The notes below the pieces were generated by a model. That model was not told where the DNA came from and ran no database searches. It was given only the letters and a program-made list of their open reading frames with translations. A DNA stretch of 18,511 nt, taken from assembly GCA_024642185.1 (NCBI GenBank), contig JAHEBR010000021.1, positions 1 to 18,511 on the forward strand, given 5' to 3'. Origin of the DNA: Marivivens sp. Its GTDB lineage: Bacteria > Pseudomonadota > Alphaproteobacteria > Rhodobacterales > Rhodobacteraceae. Below, one piece after another: positions 1 to 7,643 of this stretch (positions within the stretch are counted from its first letter, which is position 1; every line of letters starts with the position of its first letter). Both the position numbers and the translations under genes were made by a program.

Positions 1-1025
1 GCATCGGCGACGTTGGCGTAGCCGTCGCGGGCGAGGAGGCGGTCGAGGCCGCGGGCGATTTCGTCTGCGAGGCTGATGCCGCCGTAGACGAGGGCGGTAT
101 AGAGTTGGACGGCAGAGGCGCCGGCGAGGATCTTGGCGTAGGCGTCTTCGGCCGAGGAGATGCCGCCGACGCCGACGAGCGGCAGGTCGGTCAGGCCAGC
201 GAGGCGGGCGAGGACGCGGGTGGATTTTTCGAAAAGCGGCGCGCCGGAGAGGCCGCCTTTTTCCCCGGCATGGGGGCTTTTGAGGCCGTCGCGGGAGAGG
301 GTCGTGTTGGTGGCGATGATGGCCGAGAGGCCGGCTGAGGTGGCGACCGAGGCGATGTCGGCAAGTTCGGCGTCGGTCAGGTCGGGGGCGATCTTGAGGA
401 AGATCGGGATCGGGCGGGCGAGGGCTGCGTTGGCCTCCATCACGCCGTCGAGGAGGGCGGCGAGGGCGGCTTTGCCCTGAAGATCGCGCAGCGCTTCGGT
501 GTTGGGCGAGGAGACGTTGACGGTCGCGAAATCGAGGTGGGGGCCGCAGGTGGCGAGGACCTTGGCGAAATCCGCTGCGCGGTCGTCGCTGTCCTTGTTG
601 GCGCCGAGGTTGAGGCCGAGGATGCCGCCCTTGGGGCGGTGGGCGAGGCGGGCGGCGATGGCCTCCATCCCGTCGTTGTTGAAGCCGAAGCGGTTGATCG
701 CGGCGCGGTCTTCGGTGAGGCGGAAGAGGCGGGGGCGCGGGTTGCCGGGCTGGGGGCGCGGGGTGGCGGCGCCGACCTCGACAAAGCCGAAGCCGCAGCG
801 GGCGAGAGGGGCAAGCGCGGTCGCATTCTTGTCGAAGCCCGCGGCGAGGCCCACGGGATTGGGCAGCGAAAGCCCCGCGAGGGTGGTCTTGAGGCGCGGC
901 GAGGTGAAGGGGCCGCCCTTTGGGCCGAGGCCCGTTTGCAGCGCCTTCAGCGCCAGCCCGTGCGCCGCTTCGGGATCGAGGCGGCGGAGGGCGATCATGC
1001 CGAGGGCTTCGAGGGGCGAGGTCAT
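1..1025 (-). CDS. pyrD: Dihydroorotate dehydrogenase (quinone), class 2, C-terminus cut by window edge
   Basis: Oxidises dihydroorotate to orotate with FMN and passes electrons to membrane quinone, the fourth step of pyrimidine synthesis. The 341 codons visible from ATG at 1025 read without a stop to the left edge. Visible family motifs are AAGFDKN (61-67), NRFGFNNDG (111-119), NVSSPNT (170-176), LKIAPDL (210-216) and the phosphate-binding GVGGISS (285-291). The second Ser of NVSSPNT (S173) matches the catalytic Ser of class 2 enzymes, whereas class 1 enzymes have Cys there. The N-terminal helical extension (1-40) is the membrane-associating part of class 2. Family members are usually about 340-360 residues, so only a few residues are missing. 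The start overlaps the stop of the upstream DUF952 gene (ATGA), which implies translational coupling. Identity is certain; the end is unseen. Confidence 0.96.
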   Translation of the reverse strand, partial: MTSPLEALGMIALRRLDPEAAHGLALKALQTGLGPKGGPFTSPRLKTTLAGLSLPNPVGLAAGFDKNATALAPLARCGFGFVEVGAATPRPQPGNPRPRLFRLTEDRAAINRFGFNNDGMEAIAARLAHRPKGGILGLNLGANKDSDDRAADFAKVLATCGPHLDFATVNVSSPNTEALRDLQGKAALAALLDGVMEANAALARPIPIFLKIAPDLTDAELADIASVATSAGLSAIIATNTTLSRDGLKSPHAGEKGGLSGAPLFEKSTRVLARLAGLTDLPLVGVGGISSAEDAYAKILAGASAVQLYTALVYGGISLADEIARGLDRLLARDGYANVAD

Positions 1026-1357
1026 CTCAGGTCCGGAAACTGGTGGGCGCCGTTCACGAGCGGCAGGGGCGCGTCCCAGAGGATGTCTGTGAGGCGCAGC
1101 TCTCGGTAGAGATGCGGGAAGAGCTGGCCGCCGCGGGAGGGCTCCCATTTCAGATCGGAGGCGAGGGCATCGGCGTCGAGCGCGAGGAGCACCAGCCCCT
1201 CTTCGCCGGCGAAATGCTTGGCAGCGGTCTCGGCGGCCTGAGCGGCGGTCGAGAAATGCACATAGCCATCGGTCACGTCGATCGGTGCGCCGGGAGTTGC
1301 CCCCTTGGCCTTGAGGTCGGCCCATTCGGGGCCTCGGAAAATCTTGTAGATCAGCAT
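1022..1357 (-). CDS. DUF952 domain protein
   Basis: A 111-residue cytosolic protein of the DUF952 family, which has no established biochemical role. Family hallmarks are the opening LIYKI, the GYVHFSTAAQ segment (31-40), in which the family typically has G-(Y/F)-I/V-H-x-S, and the closing LxRELRLTDILW segment. No signal peptide or membrane segment is visible. It is the first gene of a two-gene unit with pyrD; its TGA overlaps the pyrD ATG by four bases. Coupling with pyrD suggests a housekeeping context but does not reveal a function. The first ATG is used as the start; the ribosome binding site is weak (AGAG about 6 bases upstream). Confidence 0.88.
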   Translation of the reverse strand: MLIYKIFRGPEWADLKAKGATPGAPIDVTDGYVHFSTAAQAAETAAKHFAGEEGLVLLALDADALASDLKWEPSRGGQLFPHLYRELRLTDILWDAPLPLVNGAHQFPDLR

Positions 1358-1445
1358 GGCGCTCTGATGCCCTTTGGCGCGCGCGCGGTCAATGGCGGGC
1401 GGTCATGAGGCTGTTTCATTTGCTGGGCAACCTGCGAGAGGAATC

Positions 1446-1463
1446 TTTGACTCGGTGGTCAAA
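1446..1463. promoter_or_regulatory. Inverted repeat overlapping a possible -35 element
   Basis: TTTGAC and GTCAAA are perfect 6-base arms separated by 6 bases, upstream of the 5'-nucleotidase gene. The left arm contains TTGACT (1447-1452), which could be a -35 box. The matching -10 (AAACAT, 1470-1475, 17-base spacer) is poor. The arrangement fits an operator laid over a promoter, but no regulator is identified and chance is possible. Confidence 0.3.
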
Positions 1464-1504
1464 TCGCGCAAACATCCTGTCACCAACCTCAGGGGGATTT
1501 TTCA

Positions 1505-3013
1505 ATGAGACTGTTTCAAAAGACCTTTGCCGCAACACTGCTTGGCGCGACAGCACTGGGTGCGACCGTCGCTCTGCCGGCGGCAGCCGATTCCGTGATG
1601 ATCACCATTCTCGGTGTCGGCGATATTTACGAATTCGACGAGGGCTTTGCCCCGATCAACGCCATCGCCAAGGCCGAGCGCGCCGCCAACCCCAACACGA
1701 TCTATGTGATGGACGGCGATATGCTCTCGCCCTCGCTTCTTTCGGGCTTTGACGGCGGGCAAAACACCATCGACCTGACCAACCTCGTGCCTTTCGACCT
1801 CGCCGTTCCCGGCAACCACGAGTTTGACGCGGGCACAGCCAACTTCCTCGAGAAGATGGCGGCTTCGAACTATCCTTGGGCCGCGATCAACATCACCAAT
1901 GAAGACGGATCGCCGGTTCCGGGCCTTGGTGGCGTGATGCATATGGACGTGGGTGGCATCAAGGTCGCGCTCATTCCGGTGGCGCAGGACACCACCCCCG
2001 AAGTGGCAAGCCCCGATGGCCTTGCCTTCCAATCCACGGTTGACACCGGGATTGCCGCGGCCAAGCAGGCGCGTGCTGATGGGGCCGAGCTGGTGATCGG
2101 TGTGGTCCAGACCAACATGGCCAACGACCGCGCCCTGATTGCGAGCCACGCCTTCGACGTGATCATGTCGGGCGACGACCACTCCTACGCGACCTCCTAC
2201 GATGGCATCACCGCCTATGTAGAGACCTCGATGGACGGCCGCTTCCTCTCGCCGCTCGATCTGCATATCGAGATCACCAACAAGGACGATGGCACCCGCT
2301 CGATCAAGTGGACGCCCAACTTCCGCTTCATCAATACCGCGGATGTCGCGCCCGATCCCGAGACGCAGGCGATGGTTGACAAGCTGGCGGCTGATCTCGA
2401 CGCCAGCCTGAACATCGAGATTGGCGCCACCTCGGGCGCGCTCGATAGCCGTCGCAACGTGGTTCGGGGCGAGGAATCGGCCATGGGCAACCTGATCGCC
2501 GACGCCATGCGCGACGCGACCGGGGCGGATATCACCATCACCAACGGTGGCGGCATCCGCGCCGACCGGACCTATGATCCCGGCACAGTGCTGACCCGCC
2601 GCGATATCCTGAGCGAGCTTCCGTTCGGCAACGTGACCGTCGTGACCGAAATTCCGGGGAGCCAGATCCTTGCTGCGCTGGAAAACGGTGTCAGCCAGGT
2701 CGAGAACGGCGCGGGCCGCTTCCCGCAGGTCTCGGGCGTGAGCTTCGTCTATGATCCCTCGGCTCCGGCCGGATCGCGGATCACCGAAGTCATGGTTGGC
2801 GGCGCCGCACTTGACGCCGACAAGGTCTATAAGGTCGCGACCAACGACTATATGCTCGGCGGTGGCGACGGCTATGGCGCGCTGGGCGGTGGCCGGGTCG
2901 TCGTCGACAAGGGCAATGGCAGCCTGATGGCCAATGACGTGATGAACTACATCATCGCCAACGGCGGCACTTCGATCGCTGTCGAGGGCCGGATCAAGAC
3001 CGTCGGCCAATAA
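1505..3013 (+). CDS. Secreted bifunctional metallophosphatase/5'-nucleotidase family protein
   Basis: A 502-residue protein of the UshA-like family, whose members hydrolyse extracellular nucleotides in the periplasm. A signal peptide is clear: K6, hydrophobic stretch to about 24, then PAAA-D with cleavage near 28. The metallophosphatase domain (30-260) has DGDMLS (70-75) and GNHEFD (103-108). The C-terminal 5'-nucleotidase domain (290-500) has NGGGIRAD (347-354), LPFGN (372-376) and GGDGYGAL (453-460). Several canonical metal ligands look replaced: D40-I-Y instead of D-x-H, N204 where a His is usual, and G223-D-D-H instead of G-H-x-H. Catalytic output is therefore uncertain. The start is supported by AGGGGGA about 8 bases upstream. 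It is followed by a hairpin terminator and is probably monocistronic. Confidence 0.9.
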   Translation: MRLFQKTFAATLLGATALGATVALPAAADSVMITILGVGDIYEFDEGFAPINAIAKAERAANPNTIYVMDGDMLSPSLLSGFDGGQNTIDLTNLVPFDLAVPGNHEFDAGTANFLEKMAASNYPWAAINITNEDGSPVPGLGGVMHMDVGGIKVALIPVAQDTTPEVASPDGLAFQSTVDTGIAAAKQARADGAELVIGVVQTNMANDRALIASHAFDVIMSGDDHSYATSYDGITAYVETSMDGRFLSPLDLHIEITNKDDGTRSIKWTPNFRFINTADVAPDPETQAMVDKLAADLDASLNIEIGATSGALDSRRNVVRGEESAMGNLIADAMRDATGADITITNGGGIRADRTYDPGTVLTRRDILSELPFGNVTVVTEIPGSQILAALENGVSQVENGAGRFPQVSGVSFVYDPSAPAGSRITEVMVGGAALDADKVYKVATNDYMLGGGDGYGALGGGRVVVDKGNGSLMANDVMNYIIANGGTSIAVEGRIKTVGQ

Positions 3014-3033
3014 CTCTAAACTATTCACAAAAG

Positions 3034-3059
3034 AGCCCCGCGGAGCAATCCGCGGGGCT
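3034..3059. terminator. Bidirectional rho-independent terminator
   Basis: A perfect 11-base-pair stem (3034-3044 with 3049-3059) is closed by a GCAA tetraloop. On the plus strand it is followed by TTAGATTT; on the minus strand by CTCTTTTGTG. It lies 20 bases after the 5'-nucleotidase stop and 20 bases after the end of the convergent DUF4242 gene, so it can end both transcripts. The minus-strand T run is the better one. Confidence 0.85.
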
Positions 3060-3079
3060 TAGATTTGGGAGAGGTAAAT

Positions 3080-3355
3080 CTATTGCCGCGCGGTCGAGGG
3101 ATCGATCATCCCGGTGACCTCGGTAATGATCGTCGCCGGAAAGCCGCTGAGTTCGGCGTGCTTGTGGATCGCGTCCTCGTCTTCGGCGAGATAGATGCAG
3201 AAGGTCTTGTCTGCGGTCACATAGGAATGAACCCACTGAACCTTTGGGGCGAGTGCCGCCAAAGCTCCGTTCGATGTGCGGGCCGCACCGCCAAGCTCGG
3301 GATTGCTCAGGCCGCCAATCCCCGGGACGGCTCGTTCGATCACAAATTTTCTCAT
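3080..3355 (-). CDS. DUF4242 family small protein
   Basis: A 91-residue cytosolic protein starting MRKFVIER. The pattern KFVIERxxPG (3-12), LSNPEL (17-22), VQWVHSYVTADKTFCIYLAE (41-60) and HAELSGFPA is characteristic of DUF4242, whose members form small ferredoxin-like-fold proteins; one Streptomyces member is reported to bind nickel. The start at 3355 is preferred over a 28-residue longer reading to 3439. A GGAG sequence sits 7 bases upstream of it, and the extra N-terminus has no family resemblance. It is convergent with the 5'-nucleotidase gene and divergent from the HMCES-type gene. Its function is unknown. Confidence 0.85.
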   Translation of the reverse strand: MRKFVIERAVPGIGGLSNPELGGAARTSNGALAALAPKVQWVHSYVTADKTFCIYLAEDEDAIHKHAELSGFPATIITEVTGMIDPSTARQ

Positions 3356-3423
3356 AGGTGTCTCCAGTTCCAATGTTAGGGTTTGTGAGACAAGGCGCCT
3401 TGATGAAGTCAGCTTGCCTGAGG

Positions 3424-3455
3424 TTGACAACATCCGCACGTCAAGATTTTTGTAT
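3424..3455 (+). promoter_or_regulatory. Possible promoter for the YedK-type gene
   Basis: TTGACA (3424-3429) is a perfect -35 consensus in the AT-richer divergent gap. The best -10 candidates (TTTTGT or TTTGTA at 18-19 bases spacing) are weak, so the assignment is tentative. The gap 3356-3515 holds no other recognisable element. Confidence 0.25.
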
Positions 3456-3515
3456 GGTTGGAAAGAAAAACTTTAGTGGCGATGGCACCCCTTCCGAGAC
3501 CGGATAGCGCCTGAG

Positions 3516-4199
3516 ATGTGCGGGCGCATGGCGATCACCCTGCCGCAAGACGCGATGGCGCAGCTTTTTGCGGCGACACCCGACAACGATCTGCCGCAGG
3601 GGCCGAATTACAACGTCTGCCCGACGGTGCCGATCGCAGTGGCGACCTCGGACGCGGGCCATCGCCGCCTGCGCGCGATGCGCTGGGGTTTCATCCCGCG
3701 CTGGTACAAGACACCGACTGACGGCCCGCTTCTGATCAACGCTCGGTCAGAGACCATCGCCGAAAAGCCCGCCTTCCGCGAGGCCTGCCGCGAGCGGCGC
3801 TGCCTTGTGGCGGCGGAGGGGTTTTATGAATGGAAGCGCGAGGCAGGGCAGACCCCGCTGCCGTGGTTCGTCACCCGCGCCGATGGGGCGCCCCTTGTCA
3901 TGGCCGGGATCTGGCAGACTTGGCAGGGCCCCGAGGGCGAGGCGATCGACAGCTGCGCCATCGTCACCTGCGCCGCTAACGAGACGATGGCGCCGGTGCA
4001 CGACCGCCTGCCGGTGATCCTTGAAGCCAGAGATTGGCCACTTTGGCTTGGGGAAGAGGGGAAAGGGGCGGCCACGCTGATGCGGCCAGCGGGGGCTGAA
4101 ATCCTCAAGATGCACCGGGTCGGGGCCGAGGTGAACTCCAACCGCGCAGCGGGGGCGGGCCTGATCGAGCCGAACGCGCATCCGCCCTCAGAAAGTTAG
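3516..4199 (+). CDS. yedK: SOS response-associated peptidase family, abasic-site DNA-protein crosslinker (YedK/HMCES)
   Basis: A 227-residue SRAP domain protein. Family members expose Cys2 after Met removal and form a thiazolidine crosslink with abasic sites in single-stranded DNA, shielding them at replication forks. All key residues are visible at the positions known for E. coli YedK: C2 (MCGR), N75 (INARSE) and E105 (EGFYEW); the active-site His is H162 (HDRLPV), two positions later. NYNVCPT (31-37) and MRWGFIP (55-61) are further hallmarks. The start is fixed by the need for Cys at position 2, despite a weak ribosome site. No LexA-type operator was recognised upstream. It is followed 58 bases later by the cyclase gene. 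The fold and family are certain; 'peptidase' is a historical name for self-processing. Confidence 0.95.
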   Translation: MCGRMAITLPQDAMAQLFAATPDNDLPQGPNYNVCPTVPIAVATSDAGHRRLRAMRWGFIPRWYKTPTDGPLLINARSETIAEKPAFREACRERRCLVAAEGFYEWKREAGQTPLPWFVTRADGAPLVMAGIWQTWQGPEGEAIDSCAIVTCAANETMAPVHDRLPVILEARDWPLWLGEEGKGAATLMRPAGAEILKMHRVGAEVNSNRAAGAGLIEPNAHPPSES

Positions 4200-4246
4200 G
4201 CCTGAACCCTTTTCGATGCTAGAGTGCCTCAAGGCCATCCGATACC

Positions 4247-4254
4247 GGGGGGGG
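4247..4254 (+). promoter_or_regulatory. G8 homopolymer serving as the ribosome binding region of the cyclase gene
   Basis: Eight consecutive G, then ATC, then the chosen ATG. It supplies the Shine-Dalgarno match, and its length sets the spacing. If translation began at the upstream in-frame ATG (4216), the tract would be coding and length changes would shift the frame. Confidence 0.45.
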
Positions 4255-4257
4255 ATC

Positions 4258-5532
4258 ATGGCACTGGAAGAGTTTTTCAACCGCTCGAATATCCTCGATC
4301 TTAGTTTCTTCAACTTCCGCAATGCGATCACCGCTTGCTATTACGCCGACAAGGATCTGCGGATTCAAAGAACCAACGCCAACTTTTCGAAGTTCTTTCC
4401 AAGGCTTGGAAATGTTGCCAATGCACCGTTCCTGACCGTGCTCGAGCAACTCGGTGTCGAGGCTGAGCATATCGATACCTTCACCGCGCAACTCGAAGCC
4501 GATGGCCACGTGTTCATTCCCAAGATCCCAATCCGCGTGGATGGAGTGGACAAGGTCTTCTCTCTCATGTCGACCTATACGCAGGATCCAAGCTTTAGCT
4601 ATCTCAACGGGGTTCAGGGCCAGTTTGTCGACCGGACCGCCGAATGGGAGCTACGCAAGGAGCGCGAAAGTTTGCTTGAGGAAAAGCTCCGCGACAGGGA
4701 GCTTATCGAAGACAAGACGCGCCAGCTTGAACGGCTGGCAAGCAGGCTCGCCAAATACCTCTCGCCGCAGATCTATGACTCGATCTTTTCCGGCAAGAGC
4801 GAAACCCGCGACCCTTTGGCCCGCAGAAACCTCACCATCTTCTTTTCCGACATCGAAGGGTTCACCGATATCAGTGATTCAATGGAGCCAGAGCGGCTTT
4901 CGTTCTTCATGAACACCTATCTGAGCGAGATGTCGAACATCGCGCTCCAATACGGCGGCACGATCGACAAGTTTATCGGCGACGCCATACTTGTCTTCTT
5001 TGGCGATCCCGAAACCGAAGGCGATCGCAACGACGCGCTGAAATGCGCCCGAATGGCAATCAGGATGCGCGAGCGGGTCAAGGAATTGCAGTCGGTCTGG
5101 CACGAGAACGGGATTTCAAAACCGCTGCGGGTGAGAATGGGGATCAATACCGGCTTTTGCACGGTGGGGAACTTCGGATCGGAACATCGACTAGAATATA
5201 CCGCGCTCGGCAGCCCGGTGAATCTGGCCTCCCGGCTTCAGACAACAGCCGAGGCAGACACGATCCTTATGAGTGAGGCGACCCATGTGCTGATCGAGGA
5301 TCTTGCAGACTGTGTAAGGATGCCGGACCTGACGGTAAAAGGCTTTGTCCGCCCGGTCGCCACATTCAGGCTTAATGGTGTGAAGGACGATGATCAGGCG
5401 GCGATCCAGCGCATGACCCGGATCGGCAGGCATGTCGCGGTCGATATTCCGGACGCCCGGCATATCCGTGAGGCGATAGAGGAGCTTCGCAACATACAGG
5501 GCGACTTGGAAAAGCACCTGCTCAAAGACTGA
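4258..5532 (+). CDS. PAS-coiled coil-class III adenylate cyclase
   Basis: A 424-residue soluble protein predicted to make cAMP from ATP. Order: PAS-like fold (about 20-128, ending at GQFVDRTAEWE), a charged signalling coiled coil (129-168), the cyclase homology domain (188-350), and a charged helical tail (380-424). Metal-binding aspartates are D198 (FFSDIEGFT) and D242 (GDAILVFF). The purine-selecting pair is K238 (TIDKF) and T315 (EYTALG), favouring ATP. Transition-state residues are N322 and R326 (VNLASR). All catalytic residues are present, so it should be active as a homodimer. No membrane segment is seen, so the PAS domain probably senses a cytosolic ligand or redox state. ATG at 4258 is preferred because of the G-rich sequence just upstream; an in-frame ATG at 4216 would add 14 residues. 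Confidence 0.93.
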   Translation: MALEEFFNRSNILDLSFFNFRNAITACYYADKDLRIQRTNANFSKFFPRLGNVANAPFLTVLEQLGVEAEHIDTFTAQLEADGHVFIPKIPIRVDGVDKVFSLMSTYTQDPSFSYLNGVQGQFVDRTAEWELRKERESLLEEKLRDRELIEDKTRQLERLASRLAKYLSPQIYDSIFSGKSETRDPLARRNLTIFFSDIEGFTDISDSMEPERLSFFMNTYLSEMSNIALQYGGTIDKFIGDAILVFFGDPETEGDRNDALKCARMAIRMRERVKELQSVWHENGISKPLRVRMGINTGFCTVGNFGSEHRLEYTALGSPVNLASRLQTTAEADTILMSEATHVLIEDLADCVRMPDLTVKGFVRPVATFRLNGVKDDDQAAIQRMTRIGRHVAVDIPDARHIREAIEELRNIQGDLEKHLLKD

Positions 5533-5556
5533 CCGCGATCCCTCGGTCAGACCAGC

Positions 5557-5585
5557 TTGACGATCTGCGCCCCATGTCATAGGCA
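5557..5585 (+). promoter_or_regulatory. Candidate promoter of tRNA-Gly
   Basis: TTGACG (5557-5562), a 17-base spacer, then TAGGCA (5580-5585), placing a transcription start just before the tRNA at 5599. The -35 is good and the -10 is weak. Confidence 0.35.
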
Positions 5586-5598
5586 CTGAGCGCACCTG

Positions 5599-5672
5599 GC
5601 GGGTGTTGTGTAATGGTAAGACCTCAGCCTTCCAAGCTGATGACACGGGTTCGATTCCCGTCACCCGCTCCA
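5599..5672 (+). tRNA. tRNA-Gly(TCC)
   Basis: A 74-base cloverleaf: acceptor GCGGGTG (5599-5605) pairs with CACCCGC (5662-5668). The anticodon loop CTTCCAA carries TCC, reading GGA/GGG. The T arm is ACGGG-TTCGATT-CCCGT and CCA is encoded (5670-5672). It stands alone between the cyclase and ABC transporter genes. Short minus-strand reading frames across it are artefacts. Confidence 0.96.
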
Positions 5673-5765
5673 GGTTTTCCGATTGAATTTATGATTTGAG
5701 GTCTGGCGGGTTGTGCAAGTCGGGCACGATCTTTATGTCGGCTCTGCAACGAAAGATCGAGGACC

Positions 5766-7559
5766 ATGGCTGACGCATCGGTGAACGCCGCACAGGACCG
5801 ACCGACCTCGCGCCATGTGGGTGCGCTGGGTGGGCTTTGGCCCTTCATGAAGCCCTACGGCATGATGATGACCGCCGCGGGGATCGCCCTTGTCCTCACG
5901 GCGATGATCTCGCTTGTCCTGCCGCTCGCCGTGCGCCGCGTGGTCGACAATTTCGAGATCGGCGAAGGCTCGCTTCTTGATCAGTATTTCGCGATGGCGC
6001 TTCTGATGGCGGGGCTGCTCGCGGTGGGCACGGCTGTACGCTACTATCTAGTGACCCGCCTGGGCGAGCGCGTGGTGGCCGATATCCGCAAGGCCGTCTT
6101 CGAGCGCATGATCAACATGAGCCCGGCCTTCTTTGAGAAGGTCATGACTGGCGAGGTCCTGAGCCGGATCACCACCGACACGACGCTGATCCTGTCGGTC
6201 ATCGGCTCGTCCATTTCGGTGGCGCTGCGCAACGTGCTGATCCTGTTCGGCGGCATGATCCTGATGTTCTTCACCTCGGCCAAGCTCACCGGCCTTGCGC
6301 TTCTGATCGTGCCGGCGGTGATCGTGCCGATCGTCTTTCTCGGGCGGCGCCTGCGCTCCCTCAGCCGCGAGAATCAGGATTGGATCGCCGCCTCTTCGGG
6401 CAATGCCTCCGAGGCGCTTCTGTCGGCGCAGGCGGTGCAGGCCTTTACCCAAGAGCATCATGCGTCGGTCCGGTTCGACGACGTGACCGAGCGCAGCTAT
6501 GTCGCCGCCCTCAACCGTATCGTCACCCGCGCGGTGATGACCTCGATCATCATCTTCATGATCTTCGGCGGCATCGCTGTGGTTCTCTGGATCGGCGCTT
6601 GGGACGTGCGTTCGGGCGTGACCAGCGTCGGTGAGCTCGTGCAATTTGTCATTTACTCGGTGATGGTTGCCGGCTCGACGGCCGCGCTCAGCGAGATTTG
6701 GGGCGAGGTTCAGCGTGCCGCGGGCGCGACCGAGCGCCTGATTGAGCTTCTGAACACGACCGACACCGTGGCTGATCCCGCCATGCCAAAGGCCGTGCCG
6801 GATATGCGCGCGGGCAGCATCGAGTTCGACAATGTGACCTTCCACTACCCCTCGCGCCCCGGCACTGCCGCGCTCGAGGGCGTTTCGCTGACTGTCAATC
6901 CGGGCGAGACAGTGGCCCTCGTCGGCCCCTCGGGCGCAGGCAAATCGACGATCATGCAGCTGCTTCTGCGATTCTTTGATCCGCAGAATGGCTCGATCCG
7001 CCTTGGCGGCGTCGATCTGCGGGATCTCAAACGTTCGGATTTCCGCCAGTCGATCGCGCTTGTGCCGCAGGATTCGGTGATTTTCGCCGATACGGCGCGT
7101 GAAAACATCCGCTTTGGCCGTCTGGACGCCACCGATGCCGAGGTCGAAGACGCAGCCCGCGCCGCAGCCGCGCATGATTTTCTCTCGGCGCTTCCTGATG
7201 GCTATGAAAGCCCGGTGGGCGAACGTGGGGTCCTTCTTTCGGGCGGTCAGAAGCAGCGCATCGCCATCGCCCGCGCGATCCTGCGCAATGCGCCGGTCCT
7301 TCTTCTGGACGAGGCGACCAGCGCGCTCGATGCCGAAAGCGAGCGTCTCGTGCAGGAGGCTGTCGACAAATTGGCCGAAGACCGCACGACACTCATCATC
7401 GCGCACCGTCTTGCCACGGTGAAGAAAGCCGACAGGATTGTCGTTTTCGACGAGGGCCGGATCGTCGCGGAAGGCACGCACGATGATCTCGTCGCGGCAG
7501 GGGGGCTTTATGCCCGTTTGGCCAAGCTCCAGTTCACGGAAGGTATTGCTGCCGAGTAA
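5766..7559 (+). CDS. ABC transporter, fused permease and ATPase (MsbA-like ABCB half-transporter)
   Basis: A 597-residue exporter subunit expected to work as a homodimer in the inner membrane. The membrane part (about 30-310) has six predicted helices, near 32-55, 73-95, 145-168, 173-193, 257-277 and 285-305. The ATPase part has Walker A GPSGAGKST (387-395), Q-loop Q435, signature LSGGQ (491-495), Walker B VLLLDE (511-516) and switch H547. All are intact. The order permease-then-ATPase and the overall sequence style match the MsbA-related exporter group common in alphaproteobacteria; a lipid, peptide or drug substrate cannot be decided. GAGGA lies just before the ATG. The next gene, an acyl-CoA synthetase, begins 84 bases later in the same direction, so co-transcription is possible. 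Confidence 0.93.
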   Translation: MADASVNAAQDRPTSRHVGALGGLWPFMKPYGMMMTAAGIALVLTAMISLVLPLAVRRVVDNFEIGEGSLLDQYFAMALLMAGLLAVGTAVRYYLVTRLGERVVADIRKAVFERMINMSPAFFEKVMTGEVLSRITTDTTLILSVIGSSISVALRNVLILFGGMILMFFTSAKLTGLALLIVPAVIVPIVFLGRRLRSLSRENQDWIAASSGNASEALLSAQAVQAFTQEHHASVRFDDVTERSYVAALNRIVTRAVMTSIIIFMIFGGIAVVLWIGAWDVRSGVTSVGELVQFVIYSVMVAGSTAALSEIWGEVQRAAGATERLIELLNTTDTVADPAMPKAVPDMRAGSIEFDNVTFHYPSRPGTAALEGVSLTVNPGETVALVGPSGAGKSTIMQLLLRFFDPQNGSIRLGGVDLRDLKRSDFRQSIALVPQDSVIFADTARENIRFGRLDATDAEVEDAARAAAAHDFLSALPDGYESPVGERGVLLSGGQKQRIAIARAILRNAPVLLLDEATSALDAESERLVQEAVDKLAEDRTTLIIAHRLATVKKADRIVVFDEGRIVAEGTHDDLVAAGGLYARLAKLQFTEGIAAE

Positions 7560-7643
7560 ATGTCGTTGGGTAATTCTTGAACCTTGACGCAGATCATCTA
7601 TCGTCATGGGAAAGCCGCGCAGACGGCATCAAGGGAGACGACC

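Noticed and set aside
105..1109. Plus-strand open frames across the first kilobase
   Set aside because: Shadows of pyrD and DUF952 on the minus strand, whose products are recognisable.
1502..3028. A 508-codon minus-strand open frame antisense to the 5'-nucleotidase gene
   Set aside because: Mirror frame caused by G/C-rich third positions; the translation is His/Arg/Gly-rich with no motif, while the plus strand has a signal peptide and family domains.
5530..5549. Hairpin TGACCG/CGGTCA just after the cyclase stop as a terminator
   Set aside because: Six-base stem with an eight-base loop and no T run; too weak to call.
5191..5848. Minus-strand frames over the tRNA-Gly region, with GDGNRTRV-type translations
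   Set aside because: Translations of tRNA sequence; a familiar spurious protein type.
6048..7607. A 519-codon minus-strand open frame antisense to the ABC transporter
   Set aside because: Same mirror effect; the plus-strand product has all ABC motifs.
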